A program made the position numbers and the translations under genes. From NCBI GenBank assembly GCA_030411725.1, contig MU839841.1:1-64000 (forward strand): a stretch of DNA of 64,000 bases, read 5' to 3'. How positions within the stretch are numbered: the stretch's first letter is position 1; each line of letters opens with the position of its first letter. This DNA is from Echria macrotheca (lineage: Eukaryota > Ascomycota > Sordariomycetes > Sordariales > Schizotheciaceae). This document shows, in pieces, positions 31,853 through 43,150 of this stretch. The notes under the pieces are model-generated. The model made no database searches and had not been told where the DNA came from. It worked only from the letters and a program-made list of their open reading frames with translations.

Positions 31853-34716
31853 GCGCGAGGTTCGGACGGGGACTGGGTTAGCGGAGGTCGCTGGCCCGCC
31901 GTCCCGGCCGGGCATGAAGACTGGGACGGCAGGGACGATGGGATGGTGGCGTGGCGATCTTGTGTCCGGAGGTAAGTGGGAGGCGTGTGTGGCGTGGTGA
32001 GCCTGGCTGGCCTGGCTGTGGCTGGTTGGGTGGTAATGTTTGGTACGGCTGCGGGGATACGAGACTGAAAACGTGTTTTGGACTTTGATCGGGGACGGTT
32101 GGGGTCGGGATTGGATGGCGAGCGGTTCAGTCTTTTTCTGTGGGTTTCTCTATGGGGTGAGTGTAAAGCATTGTGGCGAGACAAGGACGTGAGTGAGTGA
32201 GCTCTGGGATGGATGGCTTGGGGTTAAGGTATTGTGGCTTGTCGTATGGATTGTCCGTCCTTCAGACCGACTCGCGGTAAATTCCGTCGTCCGTCGTTTG
32301 TGGTTGAGCATTGAGCTAGGCACGCTCTGGGCCATCCATGGTAGGTCTTCGACCGCCTAGGCGGTGGGTTACCAACGACGACGACTCGTCTGGAGGAGGT
32401 TTGATATCATGGGAATACGAGGCTCCTGGCCTATCTGGATGTCTTCGACTATCTTAGCATTTGGGTCCGGTTACTGGCCCATATGGATGTGGTCAAGTAG
32501 AGTCATGGGATGCTGCTCTTATACTAGACATTCACTTTTTTTTCTCAGCTTTTTGTATAATCATGTGGGTCGCGTTTCCGTCGTGAGACTAATCTTGACA
32601 TCAGAGAAAAGAGGAATGGACTTAGACCTTGTCGCTGTATCCAGCCGGTATACATTAGAGGGCTTGTCGGTGTCCTGGCGTATGTAGAGTTCAGTTCCCC
32701 CTGCGATATCCAGCCATATGTACTTGTTCTTCGTCACACACACACACACAGGGGGCTTGATGTTGCTCGCATAGATAGATGTCTGGAGTAGCAGTCGCAA
32801 TCAATCAGCTAACCAACTCTCAGCCAAGAGGCGCCAGAGAGTGCTCACGAGAGTGAGTGCTGCTGACCTCCACCTTTCCCCCTTTTTTTGCTTCAGATGA
32901 CATCCATACTTGCCAAAATCCCAAGTAGCACGCACCAGAAAGCTCAGTGTATCTCTGATAGCATTACGTAGCAATCCATCCCACTAGTAGACAGACAGGT
33001 GGTCTGTTTATCTAGGTCAAGGGACAGGTAGACCAGAGACGATTTTATAGTCGGTGGTCGGGGGTGTGATGTGCCAACTTGTCTACCTCGGTAGCCTCGC
33101 AACTTTCTCTTTGTAGAATATACAATACAACTACTCATATTCGTTGGGTATGTTGGGACTTCATAAGCTCTTCCTTCCTTAAAATAATGAGCGGGGTAGG
33201 TTTAGCCTGGTCGATAGCTACGTGGTTCGATGACCGTGACTTGTGCTGGCTTCCCCTGTCCTTGGCCATTGCCGTTTACTCATGTCCCCTCTGCTGATTA
33301 TGTACCATACAGACTACCTAGTTCCGTCTGTGAGGAAGACGGAGATACTTCCCAGAACCCGTCGCTTCTCGGAAGTGGTGAGTGTGATTGATGAGTCGAT
33401 TTAGTATGGGCCTTGTCCCGGCCACCACGGTAGGTAGCCGGGCGCCGAGGCGATGATCTGCCATGAAGCGCATCAATCAATCGAGTATGCAAGCAGACCA
33501 ATTTTTTTATTCCGTTTCAAATTATGACCCGGAGTTTGAGGTTGGGGGACTTTGCTGGTGCTGGGGCGGGAAGGCAATCAGGGTTCTGCGGTGTGGTGTG
33601 ACGTTGGTTTGTTTACTTCAGGGGTAAATGGTAAATGGTAAATGGTGCACGCGTCGATGTGACGACCAAAATATTGCCCTATTCACCCCCACCCATCAAT
33701 CTCAGTTTAGAATCGCACTGAAATGTTTATCGAGATATACAGGCATATAATTTATCTACCAATGCCAACTGCACCGAGACTCTAGGCGTTTATTTACCGA
33801 GTCCCATTCATCGACAACCATCACCCACCCACACCACCATCACCATACTCCCAAATAGGTAAGTGAAATAACGTCAAAAATAAAACAAACTCTCAATAGA
33901 TAGCTCTAGAAACCGTCGCTGAAACAGGTATATCTCCTTCGCCTCTAAAAGCGGTCTCAAGGGAACATTCTCGATCCCCCCAACGCGGGGGGACCAATCA
34001 TAAGCTTATGCAAAAGAAAAGCCATACCCGACACCGACACAAAAATGCTCCCATAAATCTCTATCATGGTGATTCTCACTTTAATTTGTGACGGTCATGG
34101 TGATGGGTTCGTGTGCTCGTGGCGAGGTACCTAGTCAAGACGCACGCAGGGATGGAGTTTGCCCTCCCTCTCTAGTCTCTTACCTGGCTGCCGCCCCCCC
34201 CCTCCCCATCCCCCTTACGAGTACACCCCCAGAATGTGGTTATTTCTGTTTTTTATCAAAGAGATATATCATAATGAACATGCAAGACATAAAATGAGAC
34301 AAACCGTGCTGCAGTAAGACTCCGATTCGGGGGCAAAAGGTACCTATGTATTCCCCCCTCTCTTTTCGGTCCCTCCTCCCGGATCTTGATATGCAGCTAG
34401 GTTTTTGACCTCCCATCTCAACCCCCTTTCTCATTCCAGACGCAGACCCATCCCCCCCCACAGAAACAAAAAGTTCCCAATGCAAGCAAGGTAACTCAAG
34501 CCCGCCCGCACCTCAAGCTCATCCGGAATTCTATCCAAGGAGAAGCAGCAGAGACGACCCTTAAAGTCAAATCAACCTCATCTCTTACGTTAAAGACCAG
34601 TAAAAATCGCAACACCAGTTCCCCATACCTACCTACAAGGGCATGCTCCTACAAGAGGTACAGTATATCTCCTCAAATACCAACAGATCATCCAATTCTT
34701 TCCAGGAAAGATCTCC

Positions 34717-34740
34717 AAAAAAAAAAAAAAAAAAAAAAAA
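34717..34740. repeat. A24 homopolymer
   Basis: Twenty-four A on the plus strand, about 90 bp beyond the 3' end of the decayed minus-strand tRNA copy. Read on the minus strand it is a T-run. Confidence 0.95.
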
Positions 34741-34830
34741 GACGAAAAGAAATAAAAGACGCCACTTAGTCTATTTACCTTAGAGGTCAGGGTGTTCGAA
34801 GTCAGGGGGACTGGGCGCTAGATAACATTA

Positions 34831-34952
34831 TATCGAACCCAGTAGGATCGACTGGGGACCCCTTGAGTTGATCATTCCACACCGCTGCGGCTCTGATGAA
34901 AGAAGGCCGAGTGATTTGTGAAACTGGCGTGATGTGCACTAACTACACCGTT
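34831..34952 (-). pseudogene. Decayed tRNA-Val(CAC) copy
   Basis: Compared with the intact tRNA at 35371-35479 on the same strand, the D-arm (GGTGTAGT), the anticodon stem-loop with TTTCACA, an insert at the intron position and the T-arm core (GGTCCCCAGT, CGATCC, TGGG) can all be aligned. Indels break the D-arm and T-arm, and the acceptor ends (GAACGG and TCGATATA) no longer pair well. CAC is still at the anticodon position. It is unlikely to make a working tRNA. Confidence 0.75.
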
Positions 34953-35118
34953 CAATCTTTTGGGGCTGTTACCAGAATACTCGGGTTGTGTTTCCTGATT
35001 TCCTGTTGTGTAGCGGTATTTGGGGAAAAAAAGGAGACGGTAGGGGTAGCGGAGCGGGTTACTTTGTATCTTCCGACCTCGATATGCTTTCTGGCTTAGT
35101 TTCTCCCTCTCTCCTTTG

Positions 35119-35139
35119 TTTTTTTTTTTTTTTTTTTTT
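35119..35139. repeat. T21 homopolymer
   Basis: Twenty-one T on the plus strand between the decayed and the intact tRNA-Val. With the A24 tract it frames the decayed copy in inverted orientation. Confidence 0.95.
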
Positions 35140-35370
35140 GGTCTTGGGAGGTGTAGAGTTAAACAAGGTACCTGAACTCGTTTCCCTGATATTCTTGAAC
35201 CAAACCGAAAAAAAGGAGAGCTTTATTATCGTAGATCGCTCTACCGTGTTTGACCCCGTCAGCTTCTCAGGAAGGTTGGACACTTCCCTCCCGTCTTTGT
35301 GTTCATTCTGAGACCAAAAATAAATCACCACCACTCCCCCAATTCCTGGGAAGAGGGATACTGAGTATGT

Positions 35371-35479
35371 TGATCGAGCCCAGGATCGAACTGGGGACCT
35401 TCAGTGGAGCACTCGTCCTTGGCTTCTGGAGTCAAGTAAACTTGTGAGACTGACGTGATAACCACTACACCACTCGACC
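35371..35479 (-). tRNA. tRNA-Val (anticodon CAC), with intron
   Basis: Read on the minus strand, the acceptor arms GGTCGAG and CTCGATC pair perfectly with discriminator A. The D-arm is GTGGTGTAGTGGTTATCAC. The anticodon stem TCAGT/ACTGA encloses CTCACA with anticodon CAC. The T-arm is CCCAG TTCGATC CTGGG, fully paired. An intron of about 36 nt sits after position 37, the standard nuclear tRNA position, leaving 73 nt. A T5 run about 51 nt downstream (35320-35316) can serve as RNA polymerase III terminator. Confidence 0.93.
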
Positions 35480-36683
35480 ATTTGTGCTTGTAGTGTTGAG
35501 GTGTATTTCACAACTATATTTCCTGCGCACATGGTCAAGGGAAGAGGCGAGCGATATGGGCACGACGCAAATTTGATCTGCCAAGTTAGCGTATTTTGCT
35601 TCTGGAGCGGGTTCCCGCTTTTCTGGTGGAGCTCCGTCGTAAAATTTGCTGACAATTCATTTCACTAGCAAGTGGACCGGCCTTTTATTATTGTTGCGAT
35701 GATGTATCTGTTGCGATTTGGTGTTGTTTTTCTCAGTTCTGGCGACTGTGAATGCCTCGCAGCCCCCGGCCTCGGTGTCTCTAATTCCAGTAGAACCAAC
35801 GTATCTTTTCGAGAATTGGGCGTTGAAGGAAACAATGATGGACCCGATATGAGAGAGGGCATGAGAGAACATGGCTCGCATGGGTAGTTGTTGAAAAAGC
35901 TTCCTTGCGTTTGTGGGCAGTTAGTTCGGGCAGATGCCATAAGTTCCCAAAGTTCGCCTTGGGCGGTACAGGTTGTTTGCATCCAACCCGCGCTGCCCGT
36001 CATATGGTGTCCGATATTCATAGCCAGGGAAACACATAGCGCCGGCGAAACATATGTGTACAGCGAAAAGAGCTCGATTCGAACAACAGCGGAAACAGAG
36101 AATACGTAATACCTGTATCGGGGTTCCAACATCGAAAGAGGTGTTCAACAGAGATGTATCTTAATCTAGATATCGATGAGTGACACCACTGAGAGACTGT
36201 CTTCATCAAACCCACATTTACACTGCCCCGTCCTATTACCCAATCACCGACAAGAAAACGATCAGAAGTCCTACACCAAACACAACTCAATACACCTTCA
36301 GATATATATACTACCAAAGAATTATACACACACAAGAAATAACTTTTGTCTTCCCTCGTCCCATATACACGCACTCGCACACATATTCGTCTCAAGATCC
36401 CAAGCCACCAGTCCCAAATACACACATCGAACGAAAGTAAAACCGAACACGAAATAAATAATTGTAACGGTGTGCGTGGATAAACATCCACAGAAGAGAT
36501 AAAAAGAATCCTGCGCCAGAGAAAAACTCAGGGTATCAAAGCGCCGGTGATGACCATCTCCCAAAGAAAAATCCCACCATGAAAATGCTGTCGACAATAG
36601 AAAAAAAACGCCCATTGTATGCATCCGTTACCGTCCATCCCGAGGTATCCTTATGTTCAGGAGAGAATTTGTGACAAGGAGGG

Positions 36684-37700
36684 TCAAAGTAGCCACAGAG
36701 CCACGGCCACCACCACGGCTATCCACACCGGTAATAATGGCCTCCCCCTCAAAGAAGCAGCCGATATCTCGGCCGCCAGCTTCTCCCCGACAAACCCCGG
36801 CCCGCACACCTGATTGATCTGCGCGGCCGCCGGTTCATACGTCTTGGCGATGGCTTGTTTGCGATTCGCACTGGCCGTCTGGAAGACCGCCATCGTCTGC
36901 TGTAAACACGGGTTACAGCTCGGCATGGCGCTCCCCGGCAGCGGCGTGTTGAGGGCGAGATAATAAATATACATGTTGGCTGGGTTGGTCAGGTTCGTGG
37001 CGGCGTTGGCGTAGCAGTACATGGACGTCTGTGGGTCCTTGATGCAGCCGACCGTGTATATGGGCGCGTAGGCCGTCATGGCCTGGTAGGCACTCGTGAC
37101 CACGGGCTGGCCGGCCGTGTAGTCGGCGCCGCAGTTTTCTGGTTTCGTGAGGTTGCGCGCCAGCGTGTTGAGGTAGTCGGTGCAATACGTAAGATTGGCG
37201 GCACAGGTCGCATCCAAGACCTGCGTGGTGCTGACGAGCGAGCGCTCGGCATTGAAGAAGGACCGGGACCCGAGGATCAGAAAAGACAGAGGATAGCACT
37301 GCTTGAAGCGCTGATCGGTGAGGAACGAGTTGATGAAGATGGGACAGGGCACGGAGCCGTCGCTGACGGCCGTGAAGTTGGACGACAGGTTGCTGTCGAA
37401 CGGGCTCGGCAGCGGGCTGGCCGGGACGGTGGACGTCGTGCTGGCCTCGGTGACGGTCGATACGGCGATCTGGAAAGTGGTGGTGACCGAGAGCGAGAGC
37501 GGCGCATCGTCGTCTCGTTTCCTCAGCTCGCGCATCCGCACCTCGTCCTCGGAAAGCAACATCCAGGTCCCATCGTCGTGGTATCGCACGCGCGGGTCGA
37601 TGATCAGCGTCTCGGCCGGTCGGGCGGTGTCTGCCGTGGCGGCCAACACGTGCAATGCCGAGGCGACGACGACGAGCAGCGAGGCGGCCTTGGCCATCAT
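36684..37700 (-). CDS. GPI-anchored DUF7729 protein
   Basis: Intronless frame of 338 aa. The N-terminus MMAKAASLLVVVASALHVLA is a signal peptide. The next segment is Ser/Thr-rich with a basic ELRKRDDD. A conserved Cys-rich domain (about 100-300) has the DUF7729 layout: FDSNLSSNFT, CPIFINSFL, QCYPLSFL, LDATCAANLTYC, NCGADYTAG, AYQAMTAYAPIY, CIKDPQTSMYCYANA and SCNPCLQQTM. Five N-glycosylation sequons are present (NLS, NFT and three NLT). The protein ends in a hydrophobic tail, LPVWIAVVVAVALWLL, preceded by small residues, as for GPI anchoring. It should sit at the outer plasma membrane or in the wall. Biochemical role unknown. Confidence 0.9.
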   Translation of the reverse strand: MMAKAASLLVVVASALHVLAATADTARPAETLIIDPRVRYHDDGTWMLLSEDEVRMRELRKRDDDAPLSLSVTTTFQIAVSTVTEASTTSTVPASPLPSPFDSNLSSNFTAVSDGSVPCPIFINSFLTDQRFKQCYPLSFLILGSRSFFNAERSLVSTTQVLDATCAANLTYCTDYLNTLARNLTKPENCGADYTAGQPVVTSAYQAMTAYAPIYTVGCIKDPQTSMYCYANAATNLTNPANMYIYYLALNTPLPGSAMPSCNPCLQQTMAVFQTASANRKQAIAKTYEPAAAQINQVCGPGFVGEKLAAEISAASLRGRPLLPVWIAVVVAVALWLL

Positions 37701-40069
37701 GATTCAGCTGCGAGACAGCAGGGCAGCCGGTGCAACATAGTCTGGGGTTGAACGAGCGACTGATGTTTCTTGGAGACAGCGAAACAAGCAGCACGGCAGC
37801 GCGGGGTCGGCTTTTGTTTCGTGGATCCCAACAGTCGAGCCGGGCTGGTTTGCAGACACGGCAATCTGGGCTGACGGCTAAATCTGGCGGTGCCGTGGAA
37901 CAGGCACTTGGCTGGCCCAATCAGTGGCAGATGGAAATTTGCGTGATAATGCCGTGCGGTGCGGGCGCTGGTTGTCGCTGGTTGTTTAGGGCACAGCTGT
38001 CGTTCTGACTGTGCAGCGAAATGAACAGCGGCCGGTCCTGATCTTGAAGTTGACGGGCCCGTCCAGACCTGGCAGGGACCACACGGGGCAGTCAGGGGCG
38101 CGATCGGGTGCTAATCCGATTGTGCATCTGTGCCTGCCAAGACGTCCAGGGTCGCTTGCCTGTCGTGCATCTATTGAACGCCGTTCCATTTGCAGCCGCC
38201 TCAGTCTCTTGGCGCTGGGTGTGCTGCATCTGCTGGTTGCAATCAAACTATTGGCCGGCCACAGCTCAACCGCCGATGTCCGACCTTGGGGGCATCCAAT
38301 TTGGCTTGCTCTCGAAATCAAGCTGTCCAAGCGAACCATGCAGGTACAGATTGATTCTTGTCGAGTATGCATTCCGAGTCTGCCGAGTCCGCTGGAAAGA
38401 AAACAAGTCTCTCGCCCAAAGTAGCATCGAGGGGCAACCCAGCAGAACAAAGTCGGCATAAGCGAAATCATCCTCACCGCCCTATCTGATGGCTTGCAGC
38501 AAGCCCGATCGGTTAGTAAACTTGGCGCCCTGGCAAGCCGTAACCGTTACGTTCTCTACCCCACGACCGCCAGGCCATCGAACTAGCGACGTCTCTGTTG
38601 GTGGTGGCTTGCTCTTCAGGACACCTCCGATGTTCTGCTTCGTCGTCGTCCATTTTTAGCCACAGTGAAAATGCCCCAAAAACCGGATACTCATAAAGGA
38701 CGGAAATGAACTGACGCGGCTTCCAGAACAAAAGTCGCATGAAAATGCACCCAGAAGGAAGCAGCCGGATCGTCGCGCGGCGGGGCCGTGGGTCTGCCCT
38801 GCGTGCCTGCCAGGAACAGACGGGCTAGCCACGAGGAGGGGCCTTGGTGCGGTGGGACCGCGGCGGGCTGGCGGGCGCAAACGCCACCGAATTGATTGCA
38901 CACCCACCCTTTGGAAAAGAGCGCGGGGATTAATTCTCCAATAAGATTCTGGTTGAGTGATTGTTGGTCGACATCATTTCTGTTTATCGATTCCTGCGTG
39001 TACGGATACAAAAAATCCGGAGATACCACGGTGTGAGAAAGGATAGATTCCCGAAATGCCTAGCTGACGAAGCATTGTCATGATTGGATGTCGACTTGCC
39101 AACGTTGATCAACGTCATGACCGGTCAATCTCCGGGATGACATTCACTTCACAGAAGCAGCAGCAAAGAAAAGAAAAACATCGCAACATCGCAGCGGGAC
39201 GGAAATTCTTTTCAACAAGCCAAGATAAACGCGATCCAAGGAACGTCGTGAGAGCAATGTTGGCCAAGTCTCCCGTCAGCATCTCATCTTCCTTCGGAAA
39301 TATCATTTCCTCGAGCATCCAACTATCCTTCGTTACGACTCTTTCGAAATAACTAAATGCCTGGTCGGTGCTGTTTCCTATCCTTTTACGAATCTTTCTG
39401 GCGTGCATTATGCATCTAACCGACCACATCGTGTATCTTCACACGCGCTTGCGTACAATATCAAGCAGTATATACATACGCGGTAGTTACTCCATGTAGT
39501 CACTCGCGACATCGGCATCCGCCTTTGTGTTTTGGCTGAAGGTTTTGAAATGTCCCTCTAAAACTTAGTGGTACTTACCATACCTATGCAACCCGAACCC
39601 TGAAGACAGAGTTCCTGAACATGGCTGATACAAGAGAGGTGCGTACACACGAGAGGCGTGGGAGGGGGTCCATCGTGATTGGTTGTTTTCCCCAGGAGAC
39701 CCGAGATGCTTTATCGTCTTGCCGGGTCCCTTGTGATTGGCTGCTCCGAGGCTGCCTTCCTAAATGCCTGAGTTGGCCCCTTCTTCGATCGTGACGCCCA
39801 ACAAATCGGCAGCGAATTCTGACAGGCAGCAGCAAATGGTCAGGCTGCCCAACTCCGCCCAGCCCAACCCAGTCTTCCCCAAGTTGTTGCAATTCGGATA
39901 TGCGGTCAGACCTCAGGCTCACTCATTCTTGAACTTTAATTTGATCTCGCTTGCCTCTTGTAGATCAAAGTTTCATTCTGGAGATATCTGGAGATACCGC
40001 GGGGTTCGACCTGAGATATCCCCACTCTCGGTTCGTTCCTCATCATCACTATCGCGGCCTTGTTCCGAT
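37701..40069. other. 2.4-kb intergenic region between divergent genes
   Basis: No supported gene. It holds the divergent promoters of the DUF7729 gene and the HeLo-ankyrin gene. CCAAT-type elements (as ATTGG) occur near 39677, 39736 and other places. Confidence 0.5.
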
Positions 40070-41824
40070 ATGGCCGACCCAATCACCATTCTTGGGGCGG
40101 CGAGCGCAGTGCTTGCCATCATTGACGTCCTCGCCAAAACCATTCGTTCCGTGTCCGAGCTCCGAAGCAAGTGGAACCTGGCTGATCTGACTGTCTCTAC
40201 CTTTGAGATGCAGCTCACAGGTCTCAACTTTGCTCTAACGGAGATCAAGAGATGGGCAGACCGCAACTCCGAGGATCCGCATTACCAGCTGGCCATGGAT
40301 ATTGATCGTTGTCTATCTCACTGCCGACTTCTGATCGCAGTCATCGACGGGGAGATAGCGAATTTGCGGACGAGTGAGGGTTCTCCGCTCGACGTTGCGG
40401 CTAGGATCCGCATTCTCTTCAAGACGCAGGGCATGAGTGAAGCTCAAGAGATGATTAAGCATGTAACAAACACCTTGGGGCTCATTCTAGGAGCATGTAA
40501 TAGGTAATGTATAGAGATTATTATTTTCAACACATAACTAATCTTGTGGGTCAGCATATCGCTAGCGGAGCAGAAAGCAATCCTGGAGAAACCCGTCGTT
40601 CGACGGGCTCTCCGGAGAGTAGAAGCAGATACCGCATCATTAATTGTCCATCGGGATATTGATTCACTGCGAAGTTACTCTACCAGCGCGTGGTCCTCCA
40701 TGTCCAGGCTATCGGCCACGCTGAGGCGACCTCTCTCAGTCGTATTCGACTTCGATCAAGAGCTATTTCCTAGCGATATATACAGGAGAGTTTTCAAAGG
40801 TTCGGTCAGAGAGAGCTTGCAACAGCAACAAGGGGAGACTCCTGTACGGCTGTCAAAAGCAACGCGACAAATTATTGTGTCTACGACTAGGAAGAGGAGA
40901 GGATCGACCGGGTTACATTACGCATGTCTAAATGGGTACCTTGACGCCACTGAGATTCTCATCCAAATGGGGGCGAATATCGAATCGATGGACATGTATG
41001 GCAAGACACCACTTTCGTGTGCGGCTTATAACGGCCACGAGGCGGTAGTAAAGCTACTGCTTGAGAAGGAGGCCGACATCGAATCGGGGTCCGGCTCTGG
41101 CCAGACAACACCACTGTCGTGGGCGGCTTGCAACGGCCACGAGGCGGTAGTAAAGCTACTGCTTGAAAAAGGTGCCGAAATCGAATCGAAGGACGGTTTG
41201 GGCCGGACACCACTGTCGTGGGCGGCTGAAGACGGCTACGAAGCGGTCGTAAAGCTACTGCTTGAAAAGGATGCCGAAATCGACTCGAAGGACAAGGATG
41301 GGCGGACACCACTATCGCTGGCGGCTCGGAACAACCGGGAGGTGGTAGTAAAGCTACTGCTTGAAAAGGGTGCCGATATCGAATCGAAGGACAGGCATAG
41401 CCGGACACCACTATCGAGGGCGGCTGAGAAGGGCCGCGAAGCAGTAATAAAGCTACTGCTTGAGAAAGGTGCCGAGATCGAATCGAAGGACATACTTGAC
41501 ATGACACCACTACGGTGGGCGGCTGAGAGCGGCCACGAGGCGGTAGTAAAGATACTACTTGAAAAGGGTGCCGAGATCGAATCGAAAGACGAATATGGCC
41601 GGACACCACTATCGTGGGCGGCTGATAAGGGCCACGAAGCAGTAATAAAGCTACTGCTTGAGAAAGGTGCCGAGATTGAATTGAAAGACATCTCTGGCAG
41701 GACACCACTATCGTGGGCGGCTGAGAACAACAACGAGGTCGTCGTACAGTTGCTGAAATCGCACGCCCATACCCGTAGCACCCGGGCCATGTCTAACTCG
41801 TTTTATGAGGATGCCGCATCATGA
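40070..41824 (+). CDS. HeLo-like N-terminal domain / ankyrin-repeat protein
   Basis: Two exons, 40070-40503 and 40555-41824, joined by a 51-nt intron with GTAATG, a CTAAT branch and TCAG, give 567 aa. It begins MADPITILGAASAVLAIIDV, the start typical of the fungal N-terminal domain of STAND proteins (HeLo-like helical bundle, about 1-140). A linker follows (about 145-260) and then nine ankyrin repeats of 33 residues (about 261-555; GRTPLSWAA and KLLLEKGAEIESKD recur). No NACHT or NB-ARC domain lies between, so this is a reduced architecture. In related NLRs the N-terminal domain executes or relays a cell-death or self-recognition signal and the repeats sense the ligand; that role here is inference. 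Confidence 0.87.
40902..41750 (+). repeat. Tandem 99-bp ankyrin-coding repeats
   Basis: Nine tandem units of 99 bp (one of 102). DNA blocks such as AAGCTACTGCTTGA and CGGACACCACTATCG recur almost unchanged, so the similarity is at nucleotide level and not only protein level. Confidence 0.88.
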
Positions 41825-43150
41825 CTCGACAGGACAGGACAGGCAAGAGACTGAACCCTATTATTTTGTGTCCGGATTTCCCTTCCAGTGAACAGTCAGG
41901 CAGGAAGACCACATATCTCAATATATACCCTCAAATGAACCGCGTTCTACCAGTCTTCTTAGATACTCTATCACCAAAGTAGTCACCGCCTTCCCAAATA
42001 TTCCAACAAGGTTATGTTACCATCGAGTGATTCGAATAACGTGGTAATAGAAACAACAGTGGCGACTTACACAAGGTAAGCTACAATTGTGGAAAACCAG
42101 GTAAGCTCTCTACATGGAATCCCGTGTGTGTAGGTATCAAGGTAAGAACCGGCCCAGCAAGAGCTGAGCTAAGTCATCTATCTATCCATCTATCTATCTA
42201 TCCTGTTAACCCTGATTTGCTTGGCCCTGAATAGCTTCACCCGTTTGACTTGACTCAGTTGCCTGCAAGTTAAACAAAAGAAATCCGAAGCGGCGATGTC
42301 AGTCTGGCGACCGCTACCCGTAGCGTCAGGGTTCCCTGAGTCGACATGAAAGTTACACCTACCAAGCCTACTTTGTTAGACATCGTCGACTTTGAGAAGA
42401 AAAGTCACCACGAAAGACAATCGTACCTAGTCTCTCGATGATCCCTACCTAAATCCTTCGCAAAGGAAATAAACCTCACGATGTGACATATGAAATCGCA
42501 CCGCTCAGTGAGTCGGTGGGATGGATAAATCCCCAAGCACGATATGAGGCAGGGGCGCCCGGTGTAAATGGCTACAAAACGCATAAACGCAAAGTTAGGT
42601 CTAATCGGTCCGTGGCACAGAAAGACCGAGAGAAGTGGAAGCCCGAATTCGATCTGTAGTCACTGACTGGGTGACCGAGCTGTAACGGGGACTCGGGACA
42701 TATCTGCTCGACTCCCATCAATGTGACATGGGACGGCAGCGTGGTGACTTCCGAGACACCACGGCCGCGCGGCTCAGAATTAATATCGCCGCCGCGAGAC
42801 AATCCCGTGGGGGTTGTCGGGAATAATGTTGTTTACTTGCATCTCAGAATACTGGACACCGAAGAAAGAAGAGATGAGCTGGTCGGAAAGTAGAGCCGGG
42901 TAGCAGTATAGAAAGGGGAGAAACGTCGCTGGTGTTCAAGACTGCAGTAAGTACTGTTCATCTTCCATAAATTTACTCGCTGCTCACTTCCAAGAACCCG
43001 TGCACCGGTCATGCAAAGTCTCATCTAAAAAGTGAATGACAACGAAGAAACTCCATCGCTTTCCTAGCAGCCCTCCCTGCATCACCCACACCACGCTTAT
43101 GTCACGAATTCAAACCCAATCCTATCGTTTCCGTCGTCACCCTTCATCTC
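41825..43150. other. 1.3-kb convergent intergenic region
   Basis: Between the stop codons of the ankyrin gene and cul4. It contains an ATCT-type microsatellite near 42177-42203. No gene seen. Confidence 0.5.

Larger units (their letters stand above)
22462..36683. other. 14.2-kb gene-poor region
   Basis: The stretch from the velC start codon to the stop of the DUF7729 gene holds no protein-coding gene I can support. It is fairly GC-rich, especially to about 30 kb. Stop codons are therefore rare, and many overlapping frames occur on both strands, none with a recognised domain. It contains G- and C-runs, short tandem repeats, a tRNA and a decayed tRNA copy. The part next to 22461 must include the velC promoter and a probably long 5' UTR. 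Confidence 0.55.

Noticed and set aside
34717..35479. SINE made of tRNA-Val head and poly(A) tail
   Set aside because: For the decayed copy the minus-strand tail would be T-rich, not A-rich, and the intact copy has a proper pol III terminator close by; a simple duplicate is the safer reading.
22462..36683. Large RIP-mutated transposon
   Set aside because: No reverse transcriptase, transposase or long terminal repeat seen, and the sequence is GC-rich instead of strongly AT-biased.
42661..42690. Possible dispersed 5S rRNA internal segment (GGGTGACCGAGC)
   Set aside because: Only a short match to the usual GGGTGACCACC region; flanking 5S sequence is absent.
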